A stretch of DNA of 64,000 nt from Bremerella volcania (GCF_007748115.1 NZ_CP036289.1:992001-1056000); one strand, 5' to 3'; shown: positions 30,101 to 40,000, numbered from the stretch's first letter. Notes: generated by a model not told the origin, from the letters alone. A program made the numbers and translations.

Positions 30101-31940
30101 CCATCTTCCTGCGATCAGCCGCGGTGGGCATAGCGGTGCGCAGGTAACCAAGAAGCCGCAGAGCGTCGGCCATCTGGGCATTCAAGTTCGACGACTCGTT
30201 GTCCCGTGGGACGATCGTCATCTCGGCATTGGCGAATCGTCGCATCCCTTCGAGGTCGCTGAGCGAACGATTGATGACGCTTGCCAGCGGCAGGTTCGTT
30301 AATTCAGGTCCCGATGACCCGCTCGGAGGAACTTCGAGCATACCGATTGTGACGTTGCGAATATCCTTGAGCAGCGACTCATAGCCAGCCAATGTCGAAT
30401 CGCTGCCGGTATGCTCGAACATCTGCGTCAGTTCGGGAACGTGGTAGACGCAGTAGTTCCAACTGAGAACCGCGTCGCGGGCCTTGAGTCCGTCGTCGGT
30501 TAAATCGGCACTCCAGGCCAGTTGATACGGTGTGTTGACGAACTTATTCCAAGCATCGATAAGGTTGTCTGCCGGCGTGTCGCTAATGGGCGGAATCATT
30601 TGGACTTCGCGCTGCTGCTGAAGATGATCCAGCAGCACTTCCAGCGAATGCTTCATCATCGCCATTTTTTCTTCGGGAACGCTCCCGGTATCGAACAACA
30701 GGCGAAACTGGTAGCCAATCAAGTAGCTGTCCAGACGACGGAAGTATTGCGGTGCAAAATCGATCGGACTCCAGATCATTCCACCGCGGCGAGCAGGGGG
30801 CTGTGCGAGTTGTTCTCGAAGTTGCCAGACTTCGTGAAGCGTGGCCCAGCGGGGATCTTTCTCTGCGGCCGAATCCCCATCCTTTTCCGCATCGTCTTTC
30901 TCGGCATCCGCTTTAGGCTCTGGCGGTGGTGCTGGTTTCTCATCCTTCGCCTCTGTGGACGCCGCTTCTGCGCCTTCTTCTTTCGGTTCTTCCTGGTAGT
31001 AGCGGCAAACAAATTTGGCCGGGAAGTCCTCGGTCAGAATTCCTTGTCCCCCTTGAAACAACCGCGGCGTCTGGGCGATGACCCCTTCGCCAAGGTGATT
31101 TTGAACGCGCACGCAGATGTGGTGATACAACTCGTCGAGGTCCAGCAAGTTATCGCCAGACATATCACTGATGCCCTTGCCGGTCAGCGCTTCCTGAACG
31201 GCCTGCGAGAAGATCGAGTTCCTCTGCAGCGACAAGGAGAGCGACTTCTGGCCATTCTCGTGCGAGGTGATCAGAAACAGGTTCGGGTCCTTCCGACCGC
31301 GCATCTCGCTTTCCAAAGCCGAAGTGAAATTGTTCTCGTACAAATCAATGCGTCCGTCGGTCACGATCGTGCCTGCGTCGAGCAGCACCAGCTTTAACGG
31401 GCAATTGGCTGTTTGCATCCAATCGAGCACGACGCTCAAATCGAGGACGCCACTGTTCTCCCAATTGGCGAGCGAGTTCCGCAGGAACGTCGGCGTGGCC
31501 ACCACGACGTGCGGTACGTCTTCGACGTCATACCGTAACGTATGGGCTTGAATGTAAAGGACGCAGGCATCGTTCTGGCCAGGTACGTTGCCGTTGGCGA
31601 CTTGCGCGGCCAACTGATCGATCGGAGGAAACGATTCTTCCAGGGCAATGCTGCCCATATGAAACGATTTCGGATCGTAATTACCCTCTTTGGCAAGCTC
31701 TTGGGCAACCGAGCTATGGACCAATGGAACGGTTGCCCAAAGATCGTATTCGATGGGGTTGGCGGCAAAGAAATAAGTCCGCTGCTGGGCAGGGGGCAAG
31801 AGAAACCAGATGAGTACGCCAACGAGCAGCAGAAAGAGAGTCGCCACAAAAATCAGGCGAAACATTCGGTTCATCGGCCGACCGCCTTGGGACGGGCGGT
31901 GCTTCCAATCCTGCTTCATGCCGGGAGTCAGCTTGGCCAT
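27129..31940 (-). CDS. Second giant membrane-anchored caspase-like (inactive) protein with collagen-like tract
   Basis: 1,603 residues. A short basic N-terminus precedes one membrane segment (about 27-50), then a large extracytoplasmic part. Residues about 70-310 follow the caspase/C14 plan: CVLYIQAHT (about 131) at the His motif and LKLVLLDAGT (about 187) where D-x-C should stand. The His-motif Gly pair and the Cys are both lost, so it should be catalytically dead. An acidic Lys/Glu/Pro linker lies at about 320-365, then an alpha-helical middle, beta-rich domains and a short Gly-X-Y tract GPPGPPGPDGKPGETG near residue 1025. The C-terminal third looks like Ig/cadherin-type beta domains. It shares the order TM-caspase-like-helical-beta with the 20036 protein but has no vWA domain. 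No good Shine-Dalgarno is visible. Its role is unknown; the context suggests the T6SS block. Confidence 0.7.
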   Translation of the reverse strand: MAKLTPGMKQDWKHRPSQGGRPMNRMFRLIFVATLFLLLVGVLIWFLLPPAQQRTYFFAANPIEYDLWATVPLVHSSVAQELAKEGNYDPKSFHMGSIALEESFPPIDQLAAQVANGNVPGQNDACVLYIQAHTLRYDVEDVPHVVVATPTFLRNSLANWENSGVLDLSVVLDWMQTANCPLKLVLLDAGTIVTDGRIDLYENNFTSALESEMRGRKDPNLFLITSHENGQKSLSLSLQRNSIFSQAVQEALTGKGISDMSGDNLLDLDELYHHICVRVQNHLGEGVIAQTPRLFQGGQGILTEDFPAKFVCRYYQEEPKEEGAEAASTEAKDEKPAPPPEPKADAEKDDAEKDGDSAAEKDPRWATLHEVWQLREQLAQPPARRGGMIWSPIDFAPQYFRRLDSYLIGYQFRLLFDTGSVPEEKMAMMKHSLEVLLDHLQQQREVQMIPPISDTPADNLIDAWNKFVNTPYQLAWSADLTDDGLKARDAVLSWNYCVYHVPELTQMFEHTGSDSTLAGYESLLKDIRNVTIGMLEVPPSGSSGPELTNLPLASVINRSLSDLEGMRRFANAEMTIVPRDNESSNLNAQMADALRLLGYLRTAMPTAADRRKMADSLREFSQQPVPEYTYIDNSAPFLARLSTAMLPRASEESMEKLRDLYLQISSAGSPPPEDSATPFVDLGGTIQANMPSDTDYRDQVRYQVRVRTLDWRDTPQIVGHVAPLPFRFPVKEKIPRLTVRPGKETQSLQLDRIDEQVDFEFELTAANFPPGQVVFTVDYDRNALSVSFKNGSFDSSSGTLNYTIDASGPITIQGRVSAKLDREANALRENKSDIRAAQSEPIEFTIPAKFIPPGAEASRSGKLNVSLPWAEQVDIVVQQVGASGPGIYYGQRVQIPLFDNRESEFRLGVINRSRINRKVNVSLYPVIRPETSLMPTGRIFSDQYHRKPLEGGADSQAAEIAPWRVATFERPMVNLGTDFLPTGVASGISLTSYDQIPPPATRARGRIVNEAVQPERCQWLKFTGPPGPPGPDGKPGETGKVTPTDISNGLLVVIEDQENKDANNKPVRWMRWIEWVPRKPQSYLDVQTAVLPADKLSRLEMVVQPITGPQSLPTATWDEQRLFGFPGLPHNLAKVPIRVEWDWKWEETFGESELIKRQAFGTIASPEATVTLGAILNLDGTKPVKRPVLLDVASGEKLPTLRRAFRNVMDLDSGKLDADGSAGFEALRLDSYFPHVEDEEKPLPSIPVMASSWPASRLPIILPSNIETIDWMMAISTDTNSFNGASEINPDKIQLGLLEAGNGFESARLNFTETIYSNRSFSAQLTAAQAEGPLVITATLEDVVASGLSAKTYETFVGDFVVEIYNGPKRVNDLRIPVVIDKDPPTINIQPSPLTIPVNEGLKVTIPTQDNDSGIKCLEYGSPGPGDTIADKPLKLEPLVGNILPNPNDAFLRVPQFLLNIQPAELKWDVGTTHKLRVRAVNRADLKSEPLDLIVRVGPKSDEPMNGDGPMRLMVIKAQVVFVNGRPATDPKYKPSIKELPLQPRLDPDGVTWVFESDMLKPGTNYTLESSGRQSSGGIKSTETVAQATPAKERAPVYKLKFD

Positions 31941-32132
31941 GGTGAATCTCGTGCTACGGCGTGGTTGTCAATTGGCGGTCGATGCGGACCGGTTCTCCTC
32001 CAAAAGAAACGATGCCGCAAGTTTCACTTCCGGTCATTAAATCAAACCCAGATGGGGTTGCAAGTCACACGGTCGCGGCGGCTGGATCGTCGGAGCCGTT
32101 TTTCCAGTGAATTATTGATCGTCTCAAGAACG

Positions 32133-32162
32133 AAAAAAGCGGACCGACTTGCCGCGGTCCGC
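32133..32162 (-). terminator. Intrinsic terminator of the methyltransferase gene
   Basis: Stem GCGGACCG/CGGTCCGC with an 8-nt loop; on the minus strand it is followed by six T (GCTTTTTTCG). It lies 26 bases after the stop codon of the methyltransferase. Confidence 0.9.
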
Positions 32163-32187
32163 TTCATATTTGGGGGGTGATTATCGG

Positions 32188-33804
<1,617 letters not shown>

Positions 33805-34192
33805 GAGCTCTTTCACGAAGGGGTCAGAAGAATGGGACGAGGTAACAGGGCCCGATTGCCCTTACTTGGTTAAGGTTTCATTCTTCCCACAAATGGGGAA
33901 AGTGTCGTGGGCAAAGTCGGGAAACTCCGCGAATTCTTCCGGTTTTTAGGGGGATTCTTGGCGATTGCAGTCATCGAGACAGTTAGGGTAAACCGCGGGG
34001 TATGCGCGATATTACCAGACAATCCGGTTTTAACGCCTGGGATCGATCTGATGGAACCGTTATCTGGCAGTACACTCTTTAAACTTCATTCCCCGAAAGC
34101 CTTAGGACGTAATTGTTTGACGAGGCACTTAGATACTGATCTAATCGACTGTTGGATTCATTCCCCCTAAATTAGGCGCAAGTTTTTACATC
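33805..34192. other. Divergent promoter region (388 bp)
   Basis: This stretch separates the minus-strand methyltransferase from the plus-strand FHA-sheath genes. A weak 87-codon open frame (33907-34170) has no family resemblance and is not called. It should hold promoters for both directions. Confidence 0.5.
34117..34145 (+). promoter_or_regulatory. Candidate sigma-70-like promoter for the FHA-sheath unit
   Basis: TTGACG (34117-34122) and TCTAAT (34140-34145) are each one base away from the -35 and -10 consensus and are spaced by 17 bases. They lie 47 bases before the FHA gene start. Planctomycete promoters are poorly characterised, so this is a sequence match only. Confidence 0.4.
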
Positions 34193-36529
34193 ATGTTGGT
34201 TGTCCTTGAGGTGGTTGTCGGCTCGGAGGTCGGACGCCAAATCAAAATTCCGCAAGATCGAACGTGCAAGGTTGGACGCACGAATTACTCGGATGAGGCC
34301 TTCACCGACGACGTGATGATGTCGGGCCAACACTTTGAGATTCGCAACGACGGAAAGTATTGCTGGCTGCGTGATCTGGAAAGCCGCAATGGAACGCGTG
34401 TTGACGATGACTTCGTCAAAGAGAGTCTCGTCATCCGGGACGGCCAGAAGGTCTTTGCCGGGCGGACCGAGTTCCTGGTCAAGATCGACGGGGGAGCCAA
34501 GAGTCCGTACGAGTCGACCAGCGTAGGCACGTTCGAGCCGGTCCGAAATCGCTCGCTCATGTCGACGACGTTTGGCAGCCAGGTCTACGCCGAGGATGAT
34601 CCGCGTTTTCCCAAGTCCGAGAAAAATCCTCAGGGCAATCCACAGCCGTTACCTCCAGGGGCACCTGCCGGTCCGCCGATGCCGCCAGTGATGCCCACGC
34701 CACCTCCGTCCGGCGTGCCTCAGCATCCGTCAGGCGGCAACATGGAGCTTCCGCCGACTCCCGAAACCCCCAAGTTTCCTCGAGTGGAAAACTTCAGCCC
34801 ACCCGAATTCGCCAAGCCCGATACCGGCACGGCTCCGGGGCATCCGCCGGGATTCCCACCAGCAGGCAGCCCGCCACCGCCGGGACCAGCTTCGCAGGGT
34901 ACCTCCAAGAGTCCTCCCTGGGCGCACCCCGCTCCCACGCCGGTAACACCTGGTCAGCCCATGCCGGGGCAAGTCATCCCGGGTCAGTTACCGTCTGGTT
35001 CGCCACCGCCAAGCCATCAAGAGTTTACGCCACCTCATAAACGAGGTGGAGACGAAGGGCCGATCTTCAAGTTCGCCAAAGGAAGCGGTGGTCCCGCTTC
35101 TGCAGGGCCACCTCCGGGTATGCCGCCCAGCTTTCGGCACACGCCAGGTACGCCTCCTGGTAGCCCGCCGGCTGGCGATCCGAGATTTCAAACGCCACCT
35201 CACGCGGAACCTCCTGCGGTCTCTGGTGCCCCGCCCAGCTTTGAAACTCCTGGGCAGCCACCTCAAGAGAAGCCGACCAATTTCGCCGCACCACCGGAAA
35301 GACCCCTGCCACCTGGAACACCGCCAGGGCCTCCAGGCACGCCGCCGGGTGGCTTTCCAAACTTCGACGAGCCGGCGGCTCCTCCGCAGTTTTCCAGTTT
35401 CGCATCGCCTCCCTTACCGCATGGGACTGAGCCGCCCGAGCATAAGGGGCCTCCTGGTACTCCGCATGTGGCTCCTTGGGAAGCTCAGGGAGGTGGTAAG
35501 AATCCCAATCTCGACTTCGGGTCGGATGATTTCGGTCCCAACGTCGGGCCAGCGCTTGATTTCGGGGACGAAGCCGACGATGAAGATGAGCCGCTGTTTG
35601 GTCCCCCTTCGTTTGCCGGGGGAAGTGGTCCGTCGTTTACCAATCAAATGGGCCCTGCCGGTGGGAACCCTAATCTAGTCGACTTTTCGTTCGACCAACC
35701 CCCGGGTAACAAGGTCACTGGGCCGCCATCCGAGGACGAACCGCTTCCTCCGACGGGCATCCCCCAGAATGTGATTGAGCCTGCTCCGCCGACTCCGTCA
35801 TCAAACTGGCGGAATCCCGATTACGTCTCTGCGGCTCCCCCGCCATCGCAAATCGATGAAGGGGAACAGAACGCGGCGGCTGCATCCCCTGATTCGGTCC
35901 GAGGGTTGTGCTTCCAAGAGGAGACGGCCGACTCTGGCTATCCCGTTTATCACAGCATCATCGAAGGGGTTCCCAAGGTTCCCTTTTCTCCCTTCGCTTT
36001 GATTCATGAGTTGTCGAAGGTGGCCAAGCCGGTGCTGTCGATTCACTTCATGAGAGCCGAAATGCAAATCCCGGAGAACCTGGAGGGGACACCCCTGCGT
36101 GGCGACCTGGATGCGAAGTTCGCGGCGCTGGGCGGACCGATGCTTTACTGTCCGCAAGATCTCGAGCCGTTTCGCGAGATCATCAACGAGCTATGGGGAC
36201 TGGACGCGATTAGCTGCATGTTTACCTCGGGAGATCCCCAAGGCGTTGTCGATCACTTTCGGCAAGGGTTGTTTGCTCCCAAACGGGGTGACCTGCCCAC
36301 CCCAGGACCAGGCCCGCAATTTTTCGCCGTCTTTTCGCCTAATCTGTTGACCACGTTCCTATCGCAGCGCGATCAAGAGACGGTTGACGAACTGTTGGGT
36401 ACTGAGGTCGTCGGGGTGTTGGCCGAAGTGGCCGACATGCCCGAAAGCTGGCAGTTGTTCACCAAAAAATCGTGGGCCGAATCACTCAAGAAGCTGGGCA
36501 TGAATCGCGTTGTCGAGCAGCCGCAATAG
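34193..36529 (+). CDS. FHA-domain protein with long proline-rich linker and shared C-terminal domain
   Basis: 778 residues. The FHA domain (about 1-98) keeps VGR (27-29), S44, H47 and RNGTRV (65-70). Next comes a very long, flexible Pro/Gly-rich segment (about 135-600) with repeated PPG/PPGTPPG and GAPPSFETPG-like motifs. The C-terminal domain (about 610-778) has LWGLDAISCM, then SPNLLTTFL and W-x-L-F-x-K...LG, matching the C-terminal domain of the FHA protein at 15032. The FFAVFSPNLLTTFL stretch is also reminiscent of DUF4123 T6SS adaptors (tentative). The gene ends 50 bases before the fused sheath gene and is surely cotranscribed with it. No Shine-Dalgarno is seen. Expected role: phosphothreonine-dependent assembly control of the sheath or spike (inference). 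Confidence 0.85.
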   Translation: MLVVLEVVVGSEVGRQIKIPQDRTCKVGRTNYSDEAFTDDVMMSGQHFEIRNDGKYCWLRDLESRNGTRVDDDFVKESLVIRDGQKVFAGRTEFLVKIDGGAKSPYESTSVGTFEPVRNRSLMSTTFGSQVYAEDDPRFPKSEKNPQGNPQPLPPGAPAGPPMPPVMPTPPPSGVPQHPSGGNMELPPTPETPKFPRVENFSPPEFAKPDTGTAPGHPPGFPPAGSPPPPGPASQGTSKSPPWAHPAPTPVTPGQPMPGQVIPGQLPSGSPPPSHQEFTPPHKRGGDEGPIFKFAKGSGGPASAGPPPGMPPSFRHTPGTPPGSPPAGDPRFQTPPHAEPPAVSGAPPSFETPGQPPQEKPTNFAAPPERPLPPGTPPGPPGTPPGGFPNFDEPAAPPQFSSFASPPLPHGTEPPEHKGPPGTPHVAPWEAQGGGKNPNLDFGSDDFGPNVGPALDFGDEADDEDEPLFGPPSFAGGSGPSFTNQMGPAGGNPNLVDFSFDQPPGNKVTGPPSEDEPLPPTGIPQNVIEPAPPTPSSNWRNPDYVSAAPPPSQIDEGEQNAAAASPDSVRGLCFQEETADSGYPVYHSIIEGVPKVPFSPFALIHELSKVAKPVLSIHFMRAEMQIPENLEGTPLRGDLDAKFAALGGPMLYCPQDLEPFREIINELWGLDAISCMFTSGDPQGVVDHFRQGLFAPKRGDLPTPGPGPQFFAVFSPNLLTTFLSQRDQETVDELLGTEVVGVLAEVADMPESWQLFTKKSWAESLKKLGMNRVVEQPQ

Positions 36530-36579
36530 TTCAGCACCACGTTACAACCTCAAGCAAGGCAATGTCGGGGGGAGACATC

Positions 36580-38028
36580 ATGGCGGAAATCCAAGTTGGT
36601 GGTTCGCGTTCTCATGCTCCGGAAGTCAACGAAAAGACGCCGCTGCATATTCTGCTAATTGGCAATTTCCGGGGCACAGGCCACCAGGCCGATCGTAAGA
36701 GCCCGAAGCCGGTCTTCGTCGATCGCGACAATATCTACGAACTGCCTGAAAAGCTAGGAGTGCGACTCGACGGTATTCTGGCCTCGGCCGATGGCCAAAC
36801 CGAAGATATCGAATTCCAGGAGTTCGAAGACTTCGAGCCGGACGAATTGTTTGAGAAGCTGGCGCTGTTCGAGAATCTCCGAACCCTTCGCCGTCGTCTG
36901 CAAAACCCCAAGCACTTCGATGCGGCCGCAGCCGAAGTGTTGGCTTGGGCACCCCAGCAGGAAGAACCGGCGGCCACGGCATCTGCGGACATGATGCCTG
37001 CTTCAGCGGCGGCACCAGGCTCGGAAGATCTGTTCGCGGATGTCCTCTCGCAATCGAGCGATGCCAGCGGTTCCCCCTTGGAAACCGGCAACTGGGGAGC
37101 GTTCATTGAAGAGGTACTCTCCGGCAGCAATATTCAGAAAGTCGATCCGCGTCAGGACGAGTTGGTCGCCATCGTCGATCAGGCGATCCAGGAAACAATG
37201 CGGCGTGTGCTGCAAGGGCCGAAGTTTCACGCGCTGGAAATGAACTGGCGGGGACTGCGGATGTTGACCTTCCAGGTCGAAACGCATGCCAAGCTAAAGT
37301 TCTATATTCTCGACGTCACCGCCCAGGCGTTTCGCGAAGCGCTGCAGGACGAAAACTGGCAAACTGGTTGGCTGGCAGAAACGATTACGACGCCATCCAA
37401 GACGCCGGGTGCCACGCCGTTGGGCTTGGTGGGCTGCCTGTTTCCTTTTGGAGTCAATCAGGACGACCTGGTCCTGGCGGCGAAGCTGGGTGACCTCTGC
37501 CAATCCGCCGGGGCCGCAGCCGCAATCGAACTGCGGGCGACCAAAGAGCAGTGGCTGAATCCGGAAGCGTCCATTCATGAAGCGTGGAATGCCAATCGCA
37601 TGTCGCGTCCCATGCTCAACGTGACCGGGCTCTGGCCGCGGGTGCAACTGCGATTGCCATACGGCAAGAAATACAAGTCGACCGATAGCTTCGACTTTGA
37701 AGAAGTTTCCAAGCCAGGCGGAAGCCAATTGGCCTGGGGTAGCCCCGTTTGGCTGGCTTGTGCGGCTTTGGCCAATGGTTACAACGAGTCAGGCTGGGGT
37801 CTTGATACTTCCGCCGTTTCGCAGTTCAGCGACTTGCCGGTCTACTACGATCCCGCTGACGATGGCGATGCCCATCCATGCGGCGAGTGCCTTTTGACCG
37901 ATGAAGAGTCGGCCAAGCTGATGGAGATTGGCCTGAGCCCGGTGATCTCGTTCAAGAACCAAGACCGCGTCCAGATTCGCGGTCTTCAATCGCTACGCGG
38001 CGGCAAGCTACAAGGGCCTTGGAAGTAG
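36580..38028 (+). CDS. Fused TssB-TssC type VI secretion sheath protein
   Basis: 482 residues from the ATG at 36580, chosen because GGGGGGAG lies 7 bases upstream; an in-frame ATG at 36562 is less likely. Residues about 15-125 match TssB/VipA: PLHILLIGNFRG, then VFVDRDNIYELPEKL and FEDFEPDELFEKLALF, followed by LRTLRRRL. After a flexible Ala/Pro/Ser linker (about 130-170), residues about 180-482 match TssC/VipB: VDQAIQETMRRVLQGPKFHALEMNWRGLRML, with later LGLVGCLFPFG, WNANRMSRPMLNVTGLWPRVQLRLPYG and a C-terminal sheath fold. Normally these are two proteins of about 170 and 490 residues; here they are fused and the TssC part is short. The sheath polymerises around the Hcp tube and contracts. 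A SEDLFADVLS-type acidic linker joins the halves. Confidence 0.88.
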   Translation: MAEIQVGGSRSHAPEVNEKTPLHILLIGNFRGTGHQADRKSPKPVFVDRDNIYELPEKLGVRLDGILASADGQTEDIEFQEFEDFEPDELFEKLALFENLRTLRRRLQNPKHFDAAAAEVLAWAPQQEEPAATASADMMPASAAAPGSEDLFADVLSQSSDASGSPLETGNWGAFIEEVLSGSNIQKVDPRQDELVAIVDQAIQETMRRVLQGPKFHALEMNWRGLRMLTFQVETHAKLKFYILDVTAQAFREALQDENWQTGWLAETITTPSKTPGATPLGLVGCLFPFGVNQDDLVLAAKLGDLCQSAGAAAAIELRATKEQWLNPEASIHEAWNANRMSRPMLNVTGLWPRVQLRLPYGKKYKSTDSFDFEEVSKPGGSQLAWGSPVWLACAALANGYNESGWGLDTSAVSQFSDLPVYYDPADDGDAHPCGECLLTDEESAKLMEIGLSPVISFKNQDRVQIRGLQSLRGGKLQGPWK

Positions 38029-38056
38029 CGGCTTGCTTCCTCGGAGGAAGAGAGAG

Positions 38057-38139
38057 AACCACGGATATCACGGATGAAGAATCAGGAGTCGTCGAAGACG
38101 ACTCGCAAACATCCGTGTTCATTCGTGTAATCCGTGGTT
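38057..38139. repeat. Compact nested palindromic element (REP/MITE-like)
   Basis: Outer arms 38057-38078 and 38118-38139 pair at 19 of 22 positions (AACCACGGAT...ATCCGTGGTT). Inside are CACGGATG/CATCCGTG arms, and at the centre a perfect 8-bp hairpin GAGTCGTC-GAA-GACGACTC (38086-38104). Short AACCACGGAT-type palindromes are known as dispersed intergenic elements in environmental bacteria. Here it sits between the convergent sheath and deoxyhypusine synthase-like genes and could act as a bidirectional terminator; a right-side TTAAAAAATC tract follows. No second copy is seen in the window. Confidence 0.75.
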
Positions 38140-38164
38140 AAAAAATCTTCCTCTTCGAGGTCTC

Positions 38165-39127
38165 TTACTGCCCCAGGATATAGGCGAACATCAGTGGTGC
38201 CACGATCGACGCGTCGGAGTTGATCATGAACTTGGGGCTTTCCTTGCTCAGCTTGTACCACGTGATCTTTTCATTGGGGACCGCACCGCTGTAGGAGCCG
38301 AACGAAGTCGTCGAATCGGAGATCTGGCAGAAGTAGCTCCACAGATTCGAGTCGCGCAGTTCCAGATCTTGCAGAATCAGCGGAACGGCGCAGATTGCGA
38401 AGTCGCCCGCGATGCCGCCACCGATCTGGTAGAACCCGATCCCCTTCTTTTCGTGCTCCAGGTACCACTTCACCAGGTCTTGCATCATGCGGGTGCCTGG
38501 GTGGATCACGTTGTGCGTGGAAAGGGTACCGTCATAAACGCGAGCCGCGAAAATGTTGCCCAGGGTCGAGTCTTCCCAGCCTGGGGTGAACACGGGAATT
38601 CCCTTTTCGTAGGCAGCCAGAACCCAGCTGTTTTCCGGCGGGATCTGGTAGTGCTCTTGCAGCTTGCCGTCTTTCAAGAGGCGGAAGAAGTAATCGGTTG
38701 GGAAGTGCTGCTCGCCCTTTTCGTCGGCTTCCTTCCAGTACTCGAGCAAGTTGTGCTCGAAGTGGCGAATCACCGTCTCGGGAATACAAGTGTCCGTCAC
38801 GCGGTTGAATCCCCCTTCGCGAAGTTGGAATTCATCTTCCGGCGAAAGGTCGCGGTAGTTCGGGCAAAGCTCGTATTCGTCGTGGGCCACCAGGTTGAAG
38901 AAGTCTTCCTCGAAGTTGGCCGCGGTGCAGCTAATGGCATGTACCTTGTCCTGGCGGATCATTTCGGCCAGCGAGATGCCCAGTTCGGCGGTGCTCATCG
39001 CCCCGGCGATCGACATGAACATCTTGCCACCACCTTCGACCATCGATTTATAGGTTTTGGCCGCTTCCACCATCTCGCGCGCGTTGAAGTGGCGGTAATG
39101 CTTTTCCATAAACGCACTGATGCTCAT
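38165..39127 (-). CDS. Deoxyhypusine synthase-family protein
   Basis: 320 residues from the ATG at 39127 (MSISAFMEKHYRHFN), preceded by GGAG 9 bases upstream; the open frame extends further but without support. The family pattern runs throughout: MFMSIAGAMSTAELGISLAEMIR (NAD-binding region), ISCTAANFEEDFFNL, IPVFTPGWEDSTLGN, then GIGFYQIGGGIAGDFAI and the late STTSFGSYSGA...NEKITWYKL with Lys292 at the position of the catalytic lysine, and SDASIVAPLMFAYIL. Archaeal and eukaryotic members transfer an aminobutyl group from spermidine to eIF5A lysine. Bacteria lack eIF5A, and some bacterial members make homospermidine instead, so the acceptor here is open. Single gene, convergent with the sheath gene. 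Confidence 0.92.
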   Translation of the reverse strand: MSISAFMEKHYRHFNAREMVEAAKTYKSMVEGGGKMFMSIAGAMSTAELGISLAEMIRQDKVHAISCTAANFEEDFFNLVAHDEYELCPNYRDLSPEDEFQLREGGFNRVTDTCIPETVIRHFEHNLLEYWKEADEKGEQHFPTDYFFRLLKDGKLQEHYQIPPENSWVLAAYEKGIPVFTPGWEDSTLGNIFAARVYDGTLSTHNVIHPGTRMMQDLVKWYLEHEKKGIGFYQIGGGIAGDFAICAVPLILQDLELRDSNLWSYFCQISDSTTSFGSYSGAVPNEKITWYKLSKESPKFMINSDASIVAPLMFAYILGQ

Positions 39128-39334
39128 CGACAATCTCCAGCTAAAAGAAGGGGAAACCCCCAGGGCAACCATGGTGGATGTAAGGCGCGAAATTATAACA
39201 GGGGGGAAAAGAGTGGGAAATCGGGTGACATGAGCGGGTGCGGAAACCAGTACCCGCCGGGAATGAATTCGCAATAATCTAGGTGCCTATCCGAAGTACT
39301 CAACGGAAAGCTTATCCCCCAGAGAAGATCCCCC

Positions 39335-40000
39335 ATGGTCTATGTCGCTGCCGTTTTGCTCATGCTGGTCAATTCCGTTGCCTGGCTGACGACCTTCGTC
39401 ACGCTGCCGGGTAATTGGATATTGCTGCTATGCACGGTTCTGTATGCCTATTTCCTGCCCGCCGGCTATTTCCCACGGGTCAGCTGGACCGTGGTGATCG
39501 TCATTGCCGTGCTGGCGGTGATCGGGGAAATCGTTGAGTTTCTGGCCGGTGCCGCCGGGGCAGCCAAGCAGGGAGGAAGCCGCTGGGGCGTGTTCCTGTC
39601 GCTGGTGGGGGCGTTTGTCGGTAGCCTGGCAGGAGCCATTCTGCTGAGCTTTATTCCCATTTTGGGAACGATGATCGGCGCGCTTTTGGGAGGGGCACTC
39701 GGGGCGTTTGGTGGGGCCTGGCTCGGAGAGCACAACACCGAGAAGACGCACCAAGAGCGTATGGCGATTGGTCAAGGAGCGTTCATCGGACGCATCCTGG
39801 GCACCGTCGGCAAGCTGATTGTCGGCGTGATCATGCTGGTGTTGGTCACGCTCGATTCGTTTTTCGATTTGAAGAAGGAGCCGATTCCCGAGCAGTTGTC
39901 GACCGAAGCCGAGGTCAGCTATCTCTTCAATTGGAAGTCGAACGTGGTGGAGCCATCGCCCACTTCAGCCGAAAGATCGGTCGTATCAACCGACATGTAA
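39335..40000 (+). CDS. DUF456 membrane protein
   Basis: 221 residues with several hydrophobic segments: LLMLVNSVAWLTTFVTLPGNW at the start, WTVVIVIAVLAVIGEIVEF, and a Gly/Ala-rich pair (VGAFVGSLAGAILLSFIPILG, IGALLGGALGAFGGAWLGE) typical of DUF456, plus a final VGVIMLVLVTLDSFF. The family is a conserved membrane protein of unknown function with glycine-zipper helices. The start is 35 bases after AGTACTCAACGG without a clear Shine-Dalgarno. The last 82 bases overlap the 3' end of a lipoprotein gene on the other strand. Confidence 0.85.
   Translation: MVYVAAVLLMLVNSVAWLTTFVTLPGNWILLLCTVLYAYFLPAGYFPRVSWTVVIVIAVLAVIGEIVEFLAGAAGAAKQGGSRWGVFLSLVGAFVGSLAGAILLSFIPILGTMIGALLGGALGAFGGAWLGEHNTEKTHQERMAIGQGAFIGRILGTVGKLIVGVIMLVLVTLDSFFDLKKEPIPEQLSTEAEVSYLFNWKSNVVEPSPTSAERSVVSTDM

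Noticed and set aside
33907-34170. 87-codon plus-strand frame upstream of the FHA gene
   Set aside because: No homology pattern, low coding quality, and it overlaps the candidate promoter region.
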